Position numbers and translations under genes: made by a program
Shown: positions 17,338 to 24,260 of the stretch, piece after piece
How positions within the stretch are numbered: position 1 is the stretch's first letter
Layout of the letters: every line of letters begins with the position of its first letter
Notes under the pieces: generated by a model
Databases searched by the model: none
What the model was told of the DNA's origin: nothing
The model's input: the letters and a program-made list of their open reading frames with translations, nothing else
Source: Caryophanales bacterium UBA4694
GTDB lineage: Bacteria; Bacillota_I; Bacilli_A; RFN20; CAG-288
DNA length: 32,329 nt
Reading direction: 5' to 3'
NCBI GenBank assembly: GCA_002404835.1
Contig: DHKM01000035.1
Location: 267 to 32,595, forward strand

Positions 17338-19931
17338 TGTCTCAGATCATCAATACTTCTGAGACGAGTCCTATTGATTTTGATTCGTTGAGGGGACCAA
17401 AAGGAAATAAGAAAGCCAAGGTTGTGGATGCCTATAATATGTTTAATGTGGTTCCAAAACCGGATGTATCCTTGTATGACTGGTATACGTTTGATAATGT
17501 TGACATTGATCCGACACATAATAATGGGAACGACAATATCGATGCCGGAGAGACGATTCATATCGGAACGGAACTTCTTAACCGCGGTGGTATGGCCAAG
17601 GATGTTGTCGGTAAGATTGATGTGAGTCGTTTATCCAGTGATATTGTGGATCCGTATGTTACGATTGTTACCGATACGGTCAATTACAGTGATATCGGAA
17701 CGTATTCTATCCGTGATGCGGAGAAGGTGATGAACAGCGATACGATTGTGGATGTGAAGAAACCGTTCGTAATCAAAGTGGCTGAGAATACTCCGAATAA
17801 CTATAAGTGTGATATCAATATCCATATTACGTGGAAGAATGGCTTAGATCCGAATGATACAAATACTTATTCCTATGATAGTGTCATGACTCTTGATTTC
17901 CATAGAGGCGTATATCTTCCTAGTCGTATTGATGAGGATACGACACTGACTGCCGATAAGCTTTGGATTGTTGCCGATACGGTGAGAATCGGAGAGGGCG
18001 TTACGGTCAATGTTGATCCTGGGACTACGATTCAGTTCTGTACTCAAAATCAGAGCGTTTTTAAATACGCAACACCAAAAATTCAGTTGACAGATAATTC
18101 TAGCTTTATTTGTAAGGGAACAACGGAGGAAATGATTGTTTTGGATGTTTATCAAAAAAAGTATCGTGCATTTTTCGAATTGTCATCTCTTGCAAATATT
18201 GAATTTTCATATTGTGATATATTTGGAATAGATGTCCTAACAACTCAAAGTACAAAGAATTCATATTTCTTAAATCATTGTATATATCGTAAAAATTATA
18301 ACAATAATTACATAATTAAAGGTGAGGAAGACTCCTTTTTAGGAAATAAATATTATGATTTTCCTCTATCAAGTGTGAATTCATGTTTGTTTTATAGTCC
18401 TTTTTTTAGAACTGCGGATGAAGTAAAGAATATGTGTTATGTTGGATTTGACTTAGATATAGGCTGTCCAGAAAAACTTTTAAATAATACTTTTTTTATC
18501 GATACACTTCATAAGTCACGTATTAATTTATATTCAACAAATGTTCAATATTTGATTTCTGGAAATTTTTTTATTAATAGTGGAAATCGATTGCAAACCC
18601 TTTATGAATGCCCTATGATTTCTTTGAATTATGATGAGAATGATTACCAAGATGGTATAAGAATTCAAAACAATACCTTCTATGGATATCCGAATGTTTT
18701 ATCTGAAAAATTTGTTGATAGTAGTAAATTTAAGAATGAAATGACGGGTACTGCCAGTATCGAGGATGCTTGGCCGTTTGTTTCTGGATATCAGTTTACG
18801 AATGATAAGGGTGAGGAGACGACGAAGTTCTCTAAGGAGAATATGAATCTGAAGCTGATCTTCAATCGTGCCATGGATACGACTCAGGATCTATCTGTGA
18901 CGTTTGGCTCTGTGGAACCTTATGGGGATTATAAGATCAACGGAAGTTGGACGGATTCTTCTACTTGGGTTGGTAAGTGTGAGATTCCGACTGCGATTGA
19001 AAACGGAACCCAGCATTTGAGAATCACAGGTGGCAGAGCAGATTCGGATCATTTCCTTACGAACGAAGACAATGGGTATCGTATTACCTTTGATATCGAT
19101 ACCACAAGTGCTATGTCAATGAATATGAATGCCACTCCTTCCGAGGATGGTATCCTTCTTAGGATGAATCAGGATGATTATTCCACCATCATGGGATATA
19201 ACGTCTATCGTAGTGAGCAGGCTGATGGAGAATACGCAAGAATCAACACTGCTGTCATTAGACCTGACAGCGATGATGAGCAGACAGCTTCTTATCTTGA
19301 TAAAACGGTTGAACCTGGAAAGACCTACTATTATTCCTATACTGCCGTTATGACGGACTTCAGTGAATCCAAGGCTTCCGGTAGGACCAGTGCGACGGCT
19401 TTGGATACGATCAATCCGATCATTGCCCATACACCGGTCAATCAGGGGTATCTGGGATCGAATCTCAATATCAACTGTACGATTACGGATAACGTGAGAG
19501 TGACTTATGCCAATCTCTATTACCGTGTCAAAGGGGAAGAAGAATACAAGGTTGTTTCGATGACACATTCCAACAACAAGTATTCCGGGTTCATTCCTGC
19601 TGCGGATCTGTCTTTGGATGGCATGCAGTATTATATCGAGACTTCCGACGGAACCAATGTTGTGACAGTGGGTAGCAAGGATTCTCCTTATACTGTCGTA
19701 ATCAAGGAATCTTCGGCTGTTTCTTATCTTGGTGATGTAGATGGAAACGGAGTCATCGAGGCTGTGGATGCCATGCTTGTCTTGCAGCATATCAATGGTA
19801 AGAGAGTCCTTGTCAATGAGGAATTTTCCAGAGCAGATCTGGATGGAAACAAGAAGCTTGAGACGTTTGAGGCTCTTGCCATTCTTCAGTATATCAACGG
19901 CAGTCGTACTAATCTGGATATCGAGGCCTAG
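17337..19931 (+). CDS. C-terminal part of the subtilisin lipoprotein: beta-solenoid-like, Fn3-like and dockerin domains
   Basis: The ATG at 17337 overlaps the premature stop (TGATG), so reinitiation could express this part, but it has no signal peptide and its homology begins upstream of the ATG at about 17283. The order is: the last part of the S8 domain; a region with VTVNVDPGTTIQF typical of the start of beta-solenoids; an AT-rich middle segment; an Fn3-like domain (GYNVYRSEQADGEY, about 615-700); a second beta-sandwich; and a type I dockerin at about 797-864. The dockerin has two calcium-loop repeats, GDVDGNGVIEAVDAM and ADLDGNKKLETFEAL, with acidic or Asn residues at loop positions 1, 3, 5, 9 and 12. 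Its partner is probably the cohesin-like protein encoded 2 bases downstream. Confidence 0.82.
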   Translation: MSQIINTSETSPIDFDSLRGPKGNKKAKVVDAYNMFNVVPKPDVSLYDWYTFDNVDIDPTHNNGNDNIDAGETIHIGTELLNRGGMAKDVVGKIDVSRLSSDIVDPYVTIVTDTVNYSDIGTYSIRDAEKVMNSDTIVDVKKPFVIKVAENTPNNYKCDINIHITWKNGLDPNDTNTYSYDSVMTLDFHRGVYLPSRIDEDTTLTADKLWIVADTVRIGEGVTVNVDPGTTIQFCTQNQSVFKYATPKIQLTDNSSFICKGTTEEMIVLDVYQKKYRAFFELSSLANIEFSYCDIFGIDVLTTQSTKNSYFLNHCIYRKNYNNNYIIKGEEDSFLGNKYYDFPLSSVNSCLFYSPFFRTADEVKNMCYVGFDLDIGCPEKLLNNTFFIDTLHKSRINLYSTNVQYLISGNFFINSGNRLQTLYECPMISLNYDENDYQDGIRIQNNTFYGYPNVLSEKFVDSSKFKNEMTGTASIEDAWPFVSGYQFTNDKGEETTKFSKENMNLKLIFNRAMDTTQDLSVTFGSVEPYGDYKINGSWTDSSTWVGKCEIPTAIENGTQHLRITGGRADSDHFLTNEDNGYRITFDIDTTSAMSMNMNATPSEDGILLRMNQDDYSTIMGYNVYRSEQADGEYARINTAVIRPDSDDEQTASYLDKTVEPGKTYYYSYTAVMTDFSESKASGRTSATALDTINPIIAHTPVNQGYLGSNLNINCTITDNVRVTYANLYYRVKGEEEYKVVSMTHSNNKYSGFIPAADLSLDGMQYYIETSDGTNVVTVGSKDSPYTVVIKESSAVSYLGDVDGNGVIEAVDAMLVLQHINGKRVLVNEEFSRADLDGNKKLETFEALAILQYINGSRTNLDIEA
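18060..18755 (+). other. AT-rich segment inside the subtilisin C-terminal part
   Basis: Between about 18060 and 18755 the coding sequence changes to clearly AT-rich codons (AAT, TTT, TTA, ATA) and then returns sharply to the surrounding composition at GTACTGCCAGTATCGAGG. It covers the middle of the beta-solenoid-like region. It looks like a recombined or exchanged module. Confidence 0.5.
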
Positions 19932-19933
19932 CT

Positions 19934-21814
19934 ATGGTCTGGAAACGTATTTTCCAGAGTCTTATCTCTTTGTCTGTTGTATCAGGACTAGCCTATTCGG
20001 CTAGTCCTAGTACAGGGACAAGAGCAAGAAGAGCAAACGATGAGACGGCTTCCTGTATTTATTTCTCCGATGATCAGAGTTCCTATACAAAAGGTGGGTA
20101 TGGCAGTTTTACCATTAGGGCAAAGGGAATCTCCGGTATTTCTTCTCTGGGAATGGATATCCTTTATGAGAAGGATGTGATATCCGGTGATTCTGTCTCT
20201 ACGTATCTTTCTTCGGATTCTTCTTCGATGTTCGATTATAAGATCGACAACGACAATGGTGTTGTTCATGCTACTTATATTTTCGATTCCGATAAGAAAT
20301 TCGAAGATGAGAATTTGTTCTACTTCAACTTCCATGTTCTGGATACGGCGAAGAAGAATTCTTATTTTTCCTTGGCTGTTACTTCTGCTGCGGATGAGAA
20401 AAAGGAAGAGGTTTCTGTATCCGGTGATTTCTCCTATTTTTCTTTGAAGGAGAATACAGGTCCGAGTGAATCTTATTGTTACATTTACTCCTCTATCGAT
20501 AAGACTTCCTTGACTCAGAATGATATTGTCGAGCTTTCTTATTCCAGCTATGACTTTTATTCTATCGGTGCTGGTTCTTTTGTTCTTAGTTATGATAAGG
20601 ATGCCTTTGAGTTCTTTTCCTTTGAAAAGGGTGATTTCCTCAGTAAGTCTGGAATGACCGTGATGGTAAATTCCAATCTCAGCGGTAGTGTCCGCGTGGA
20701 TTTTGCCTATCAGGATACGGATACTTCGTACAATTATTCCCTGTTCAAGGTGAAGTTCAAGACAAAGGCTAATGTAAACAGAAGTTTTGGTTTCACCCTC
20801 AAAAGCTCCGGCCTTTCCGGAGTTGATGGAAAGACGAAATACAAAGCTTCGGATGTAACAAATAATGTCAATGTCGTCTATAAGCAGGATGTTTCTCTTC
20901 TTCCTTCTTTGTATCTGAAAAGCAAGCAGTCCAATGGAAAAGTTTATGTTACCTTGTCTTTGGAAAAGGACAGTCATTTGTCTGCGGCGGATATCGATGT
21001 TTCGTTTGATAATAGTTATCTGACTTATGTTTCGTCCAAGAATCTGGTTTCAGGACCCATCGGTTCCATAGAACCGATAGTCGGATTCAACGAAACCAAA
21101 GTCAAGGAAGGAAATCTCCATATCAGCTGGCTCTATCAGGCTGATCTTGTGGATGCCATCGATATTGCTTCGATGGAGTTCGACAGTAAGGAAGTGGAGA
21201 AGGATGTTACGACATACGTCGATGTCAAATCCAGTGGCACCCGCAATAAGAATATCGACAAGATTTCCCTTCATGATCAGGGTGTATCGGTTAAGATTCT
21301 GTCTTCCTATTCTTTCTTTGGAGAGGACAAGATAAAAAGAAGCCTCCGTTTCCGTTATTTGAAGACAAAAGAGGATGATGCATATACGTATTCTTCCTTT
21401 GATTCCATGCAGCTTCAGTTCAAATATACCTTCGATTCGAAAAATCACGCGGATATTGATGAGACGGGTATCTTTGTTACGGATGACACTTCTTTTACCT
21501 TCTCAGATGGCGTCTACAATTCTTCTACCTTGCGTTCCGGTCTCAAGGATGGGAAACACGGATATGCGTCCATCAACCAGAACAGGAAACCGGAATATGT
21601 CCTTGGAATCAATCTGAGCGAGAATCAGTATTCTCTTTCCTTCAAGGCTGCCGGATATGTCGTTGTTGACGGGATGTATTATTTCTCTTCTCCTTCCCAG
21701 GAGACTTCCGTGGTCTCCTTGGTCGATGAGTATCATGATTCCGAATTCATCTCCGGTGAAACAGAGAAGATCATCGATTCTCTTTACGATTCTTTGAAAG
21801 GAACTAACCTATGA
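19934..21814 (+). CDS. Secreted scaffoldin-like protein with three cohesin-like modules
   Basis: It begins 2 bases after the dockerin protein stop. A signal peptide (about 1-24, ending near GLAYSAS) precedes three repeats of about 130-140 residues: roughly 38-170, 175-315 and 325-455. The second is the clearest cohesin: start SLTQNDIVELSY, then FVLSYDKDAFEFFSFEKGDF, then LFKVKFKTKA, then VNVVY, matching the strand pattern of type I cohesins. The first and third are more diverged. The last 170 residues are a beta-rich region I do not recognise. No LPXTG, S-layer or membrane anchor is seen, so it may be held at the surface by binding the dockerin of the lipoprotein protease. It ends in an ATGA overlap with the 37-residue peptide gene. 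Confidence 0.62.
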   Translation: MVWKRIFQSLISLSVVSGLAYSASPSTGTRARRANDETASCIYFSDDQSSYTKGGYGSFTIRAKGISGISSLGMDILYEKDVISGDSVSTYLSSDSSSMFDYKIDNDNGVVHATYIFDSDKKFEDENLFYFNFHVLDTAKKNSYFSLAVTSAADEKKEEVSVSGDFSYFSLKENTGPSESYCYIYSSIDKTSLTQNDIVELSYSSYDFYSIGAGSFVLSYDKDAFEFFSFEKGDFLSKSGMTVMVNSNLSGSVRVDFAYQDTDTSYNYSLFKVKFKTKANVNRSFGFTLKSSGLSGVDGKTKYKASDVTNNVNVVYKQDVSLLPSLYLKSKQSNGKVYVTLSLEKDSHLSAADIDVSFDNSYLTYVSSKNLVSGPIGSIEPIVGFNETKVKEGNLHISWLYQADLVDAIDIASMEFDSKEVEKDVTTYVDVKSSGTRNKNIDKISLHDQGVSVKILSSYSFFGEDKIKRSLRFRYLKTKEDDAYTYSSFDSMQLQFKYTFDSKNHADIDETGIFVTDDTSFTFSDGVYNSSTLRSGLKDGKHGYASINQNRKPEYVLGINLSENQYSLSFKAAGYVVVDGMYYFSSPSQETSVVSLVDEYHDSEFISGETEKIIDSLYDSLKGTNL

Positions 21815-21924
21815 AAGAGTATCTGAAACCGAAAATGGATATTCTCTATATTCCGGAGGATGTCATCTGTGCGTCTGGAACTTTCGGAGATGAGGCCGAT
21901 GACATTGTAAATTGGCATTGGTGA
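21811..21924 (+). CDS. 37-residue acidic peptide at the end of the scaffoldin operon
   Basis: The ATG overlaps the scaffoldin stop (ATGA), so translation is coupled. The peptide starts MKEYLKPKMDILYIPEDVI, continues with CASGTFGDEADD and ends NWHW. It has no signal peptide or membrane helix. From memory, short peptides with a K-x-Y-x-K-P start and a D-V-I-x-x-S-G middle occur in many gut Clostridia and relatives without known function. This looks like a member. Its N-terminal leader-like half and acidic, Trp-ended tail would also fit a modified-peptide precursor, but no maturation enzyme is nearby. A strong terminator follows directly. Confidence 0.6.
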   Translation: MKEYLKPKMDILYIPEDVICASGTFGDEADDIVNWHW

Positions 21925-21935
21925 CAATCTAAAAC

Positions 21936-21978
21936 AATAGCCCAGGAAGAAACCTTGGATTTCTTCCTGGGCTATTTT
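21936..21978. terminator. Strong bidirectional terminator
   Basis: A perfect 17-base-pair stem (21936-21952 with 21960-21976) encloses a 7-base loop CCTTGGA. It ends the scaffoldin operon on the plus strand and the SIMPL gene on the minus strand. Confidence 0.93.
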
Positions 21979-21979
21979 G

Positions 21980-22615
21980 TTACTCGATTTCGAAGGTGAT
22001 CTGGATGGTATCCTGGATTGTCTTTTCTTCGGGTGTGATGTCGATGCTAGTCATGCTTAAGGCTCTTGGCTGGTTGATGGAGCAACAATCTGTCATATCC
22101 ATGTTGTTCTGATATTGGATGGAGAGGATGCCTTTGATTCTTAGGTTGCTTGTCTTGGCAATGAGTTCTGCTTTGTGGATGGCGTCTTTGGTTGCTTCTT
22201 CCAGTGCTTTGTCTTGGCATTCTTTTCTTTGGCTTGACTCGTACTTGATGGAGAGGTTGCTCTGGAAGGACTGCAGGTTAGAGAGTACTTTGGACAGGAG
22301 TTTGTTTTCAAACGGGAAACGGATGTGACAGACAAGGTCGGACTGATAGCCGTCGAAGACGGTGTGGTAGTTGTTCTTATTGTCTTTTTCCTGTCTTGTC
22401 ATGGTCTGGATCTTATAGTTCTCTGTCTTCAGGCTTTCATTGTCCAGTCCAGAGATAGAGACTCCCTTTTTCAGTTCTTGTGTTACCTTGCTTGTTTCAT
22501 CCATCAAGGAATTGTACTCTGTATTCTTCTTCTGGATGTGGATGGATAGAAGGATGGTATCTGCTTTACAGGATGCTTCTCCTTTTCCTAGTACGGTAAG
22601 TGTTTTTTGTTCCAT
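21980..22615 (-). CDS. SIMPL domain protein (DUF541 family)
   Basis: The 211-residue product has the family's typical beginning (LTVLGKGEASCKADTILL), a middle with TENYKIQTM and a region from VFDGYQSDLVCHIRFP to the end that matches the known SIMPL/DUF541 pattern and length. Family members are periplasmic or surface proteins in other bacteria, with roles reported in stress defence and signalling, but their biochemistry is unclear. No signal peptide is evident here, so this one may be cytoplasmic. An AAAGGAAC site precedes the start by about 11 bases. It is a single-gene unit with its own -10 box at 22644-22649 and shares a bidirectional terminator with the scaffoldin operon. Confidence 0.85.
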   Translation of the reverse strand: MEQKTLTVLGKGEASCKADTILLSIHIQKKNTEYNSLMDETSKVTQELKKGVSISGLDNESLKTENYKIQTMTRQEKDNKNNYHTVFDGYQSDLVCHIRFPFENKLLSKVLSNLQSFQSNLSIKYESSQRKECQDKALEEATKDAIHKAELIAKTSNLRIKGILSIQYQNNMDMTDCCSINQPRALSMTSIDITPEEKTIQDTIQITFEIE

Positions 22616-22643
22616 GTATTTTTGTTCCTTTCTTTTCTTCTTT

Positions 22644-22649
22644 ATTATA
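22644..22649 (-). promoter_or_regulatory. -10 box of SIMPL gene
   Basis: TATAAT on the minus strand, 28 bases before the start codon. No clear -35 is at the normal distance. Confidence 0.4.
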
Positions 22650-22811
22650 GGATGGATGGGATGGAATGTGGGTCTGAAGATGTTTTTAAATTGTATGTTC
22701 TTTTTCGATAGGATAAGTTGGTAGGTCTATATTTTATCTAAGCTTTCCTCTTTTTGCTTTGGTATCTTCTACTTTTATTTTTTCTTTGTTCTTTTTCTTT
22801 TTGAATATGGC

Positions 22812-22839
22812 TTGTATTTTTGTTTTTGGTTACTATAAT
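22812..22839 (+). promoter_or_regulatory. Promoter of fluoride-riboswitch/antiporter unit
   Basis: TTGTAT (22812-22817), a 16-base spacer and a perfect TATAAT (22834-22839). Transcription would begin at about 22846, right at the riboswitch. The stretch 22650-22811 before it is AT-rich with no feature that I can support. Confidence 0.6.
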
Positions 22840-22847
22840 AGTTTTCT

Positions 22848-22911
22848 GGAAATGATGTCTTCCGGATACTTTGTATCAAACCGCTTTGGATTATGAAGCT
22901 GATGACGTCTA
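22848..22911 (+). promoter_or_regulatory. Fluoride riboswitch aptamer (crcB motif)
   Basis: The first stem GGAA/TTCC (22848-22851, 22860-22863) carries the loop ATGATGTC. A small extra hairpin, GATAC-TTT-GTATC, follows, then the conserved AAACCGC and a second stem (22883-22887 with 22895-22899). The tail CTGATGACGTCTA matches the conserved crcB-motif end. Loop bases GATGTC (22854-22859) pair fully with GACGTC (22904-22909), with one G-U pair, forming the expected pseudoknot. The antiporter gene downstream is one of the gene types known to sit behind this riboswitch. Confidence 0.82.
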
Positions 22912-22947
22912 TGCTGGTTTTTCAGCATAGGGGAAATCAGCTTTTTT
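22896..22947 (+). terminator. Riboswitch expression platform: conditional terminator
   Basis: AAGCTGAT (22896-22903) pairs with ATCAGCTT (22936-22943), and CTATGCTG (22909-22916) with CAGCATAG (22923-22930). A T-run follows at 22942-22947. The left arm reuses bases of the second aptamer stem and pseudoknot, so terminator and ligand-bound aptamer exclude each other. This predicts expression ON with fluoride. Confidence 0.82.
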
Positions 22948-22965
22948 CTATCGGAGGTTTGTTCT

Positions 22966-24216
22966 ATGTCCTTTTTCTTTACGCTGTTTCTGATCGTCTT
23001 CTTCGGTGTTCTTCTCAATCGTCTAAGTAGGCTCCTTCATCTTCCTCCTCTTGTCTTCTATCTGATTTTCGGTATCCTTCTCAGTGTTCTGGATACGTAT
23101 TTGTCCAATGAGAGTTTCAAGATTCTTGATCCTGGATTGATGGATATCTCTTCCTACATCCGGAAGATAGCCTTGATCATCATTCTTCTTAAAGCCGGCT
23201 TATCGCTGGATCTGTCCGACCTTAAGAAGGTGGGTAGGCCTGCTATACTGATGTCTTTTGTTCCTGCCTGTATCGAGATGGTGGCTGTCGGTGTTTTTGC
23301 TCCGATGTTTCTTCCTCTTAGTTATACGGAGAGTTTCCTTCTCGGTTCTGTCCTGGGGGCTGTTTCCCCGGCTGTCGTGATTCCGATGATGTCCAAACTG
23401 ATGGAGGAGAGATACGGGACCAAGAAAGGAATCCCGCAGCTGATCATAGCAGGTAGCAGTATCGACGATATCGTGATGATTGTCTTCTATCAGTCCTTCC
23501 TTACGATGGAGAAGGGTGGAAAGATTTCTTTCCTGACGTTTCTGAATATTCCTCTTTCGATTGTCAGCGGTGTTCTTGTCGGAATCCTGGTTGGCTTTGC
23601 TCTTTCCTTTGTCTTCAGAAAATCCAGCATGGATTCCATCTTGAAGCTTATCCTTCTTCTTGCTGTATCCTTCGGCCTTACGTTTGTTGAGGATCTCGTC
23701 TCTTCTTATTTTGGTTTCTCTTCTCTTCTAGCTATTATCACAGCTGCCTTGATTGTCCATAAGAAAGATAGTGAGATATCCCTTGATCTGAAGAACAAGC
23801 TCAACAAGATCTGGTATTTGGCTGAGATTTTCCTTTTTGTCCTTGTCGGAGCCAGCATCAAGATCGAGTATGCAGGTAAATATTTCCTTCCTGCCTTCCT
23901 GCTTCTTCTTGTTTCCTTGTCTTTCAGAAGTCTTGCGGTATCTACCTGTCTTATCAAGACAAGACTCAATGTCAGGGAGAGAGCCTATACGGTACTGAGT
24001 TATCTTCCCAAGGCTACGGTTCAGGCTGCTATCGGTGGTGGACTTCTTGATCTTGGCAATTCTCTTCTTCAAAGCGGAGCCAGCAATGCCGAGAGTGTCG
24101 TTCAGGCCGGTACGATTGTTCTTTCTGTCTCGGTGGTTGCCATTCTTCTTACGGCACCACTGGCTTCTATTTTCATGAATCTTCTTTATCCTAAGATGCT
24201 TGAAAAGGAAGAATAA
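22966..24216 (+). CDS. Cation/proton antiporter (Na+/H+ exchanger domain), fluoride-regulated
   Basis: GGAGG (22953-22957) lies 8 bases before the ATG. The 416-residue product is hydrophobic with about 11-12 predicted membrane helices and matches the Na+/H+ exchanger (CPA) fold. Residues about 110-130 hold LGAVSPAVVIPMM, and Asp167-Asp168 in SSIDDIVM resembles the paired-Asp ion-binding site of electrogenic CPA2/NhaA-like exchangers. No C-terminal regulatory TrkA or UspA-like domain is present. Behind a fluoride riboswitch it probably helps cells tolerate fluoride, for example by counteracting acidification when HF dissociates inside, although direct fluoride transport by this branch cannot be excluded. 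It is a single-gene unit closed by a strong terminator. Confidence 0.88.
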   Translation: MSFFFTLFLIVFFGVLLNRLSRLLHLPPLVFYLIFGILLSVLDTYLSNESFKILDPGLMDISSYIRKIALIIILLKAGLSLDLSDLKKVGRPAILMSFVPACIEMVAVGVFAPMFLPLSYTESFLLGSVLGAVSPAVVIPMMSKLMEERYGTKKGIPQLIIAGSSIDDIVMIVFYQSFLTMEKGGKISFLTFLNIPLSIVSGVLVGILVGFALSFVFRKSSMDSILKLILLLAVSFGLTFVEDLVSSYFGFSSLLAIITAALIVHKKDSEISLDLKNKLNKIWYLAEIFLFVLVGASIKIEYAGKYFLPAFLLLLVSLSFRSLAVSTCLIKTRLNVRERAYTVLSYLPKATVQAAIGGGLLDLGNSLLQSGASNAESVVQAGTIVLSVSVVAILLTAPLASIFMNLLYPKMLEKEE

Positions 24217-24218
24217 CG

Positions 24219-24260
24219 AAAATCCCGTTTCCGTATTGGCTTGGAAACGGGATTTTCTTT
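24219..24260. terminator. Bidirectional terminator
   Basis: A 14-base-pair stem (24219-24232 with 24243-24256) with AAAA and TTTT at its base lies between the antiporter gene and the convergent surface-protein operon, and can serve both. Confidence 0.92.
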
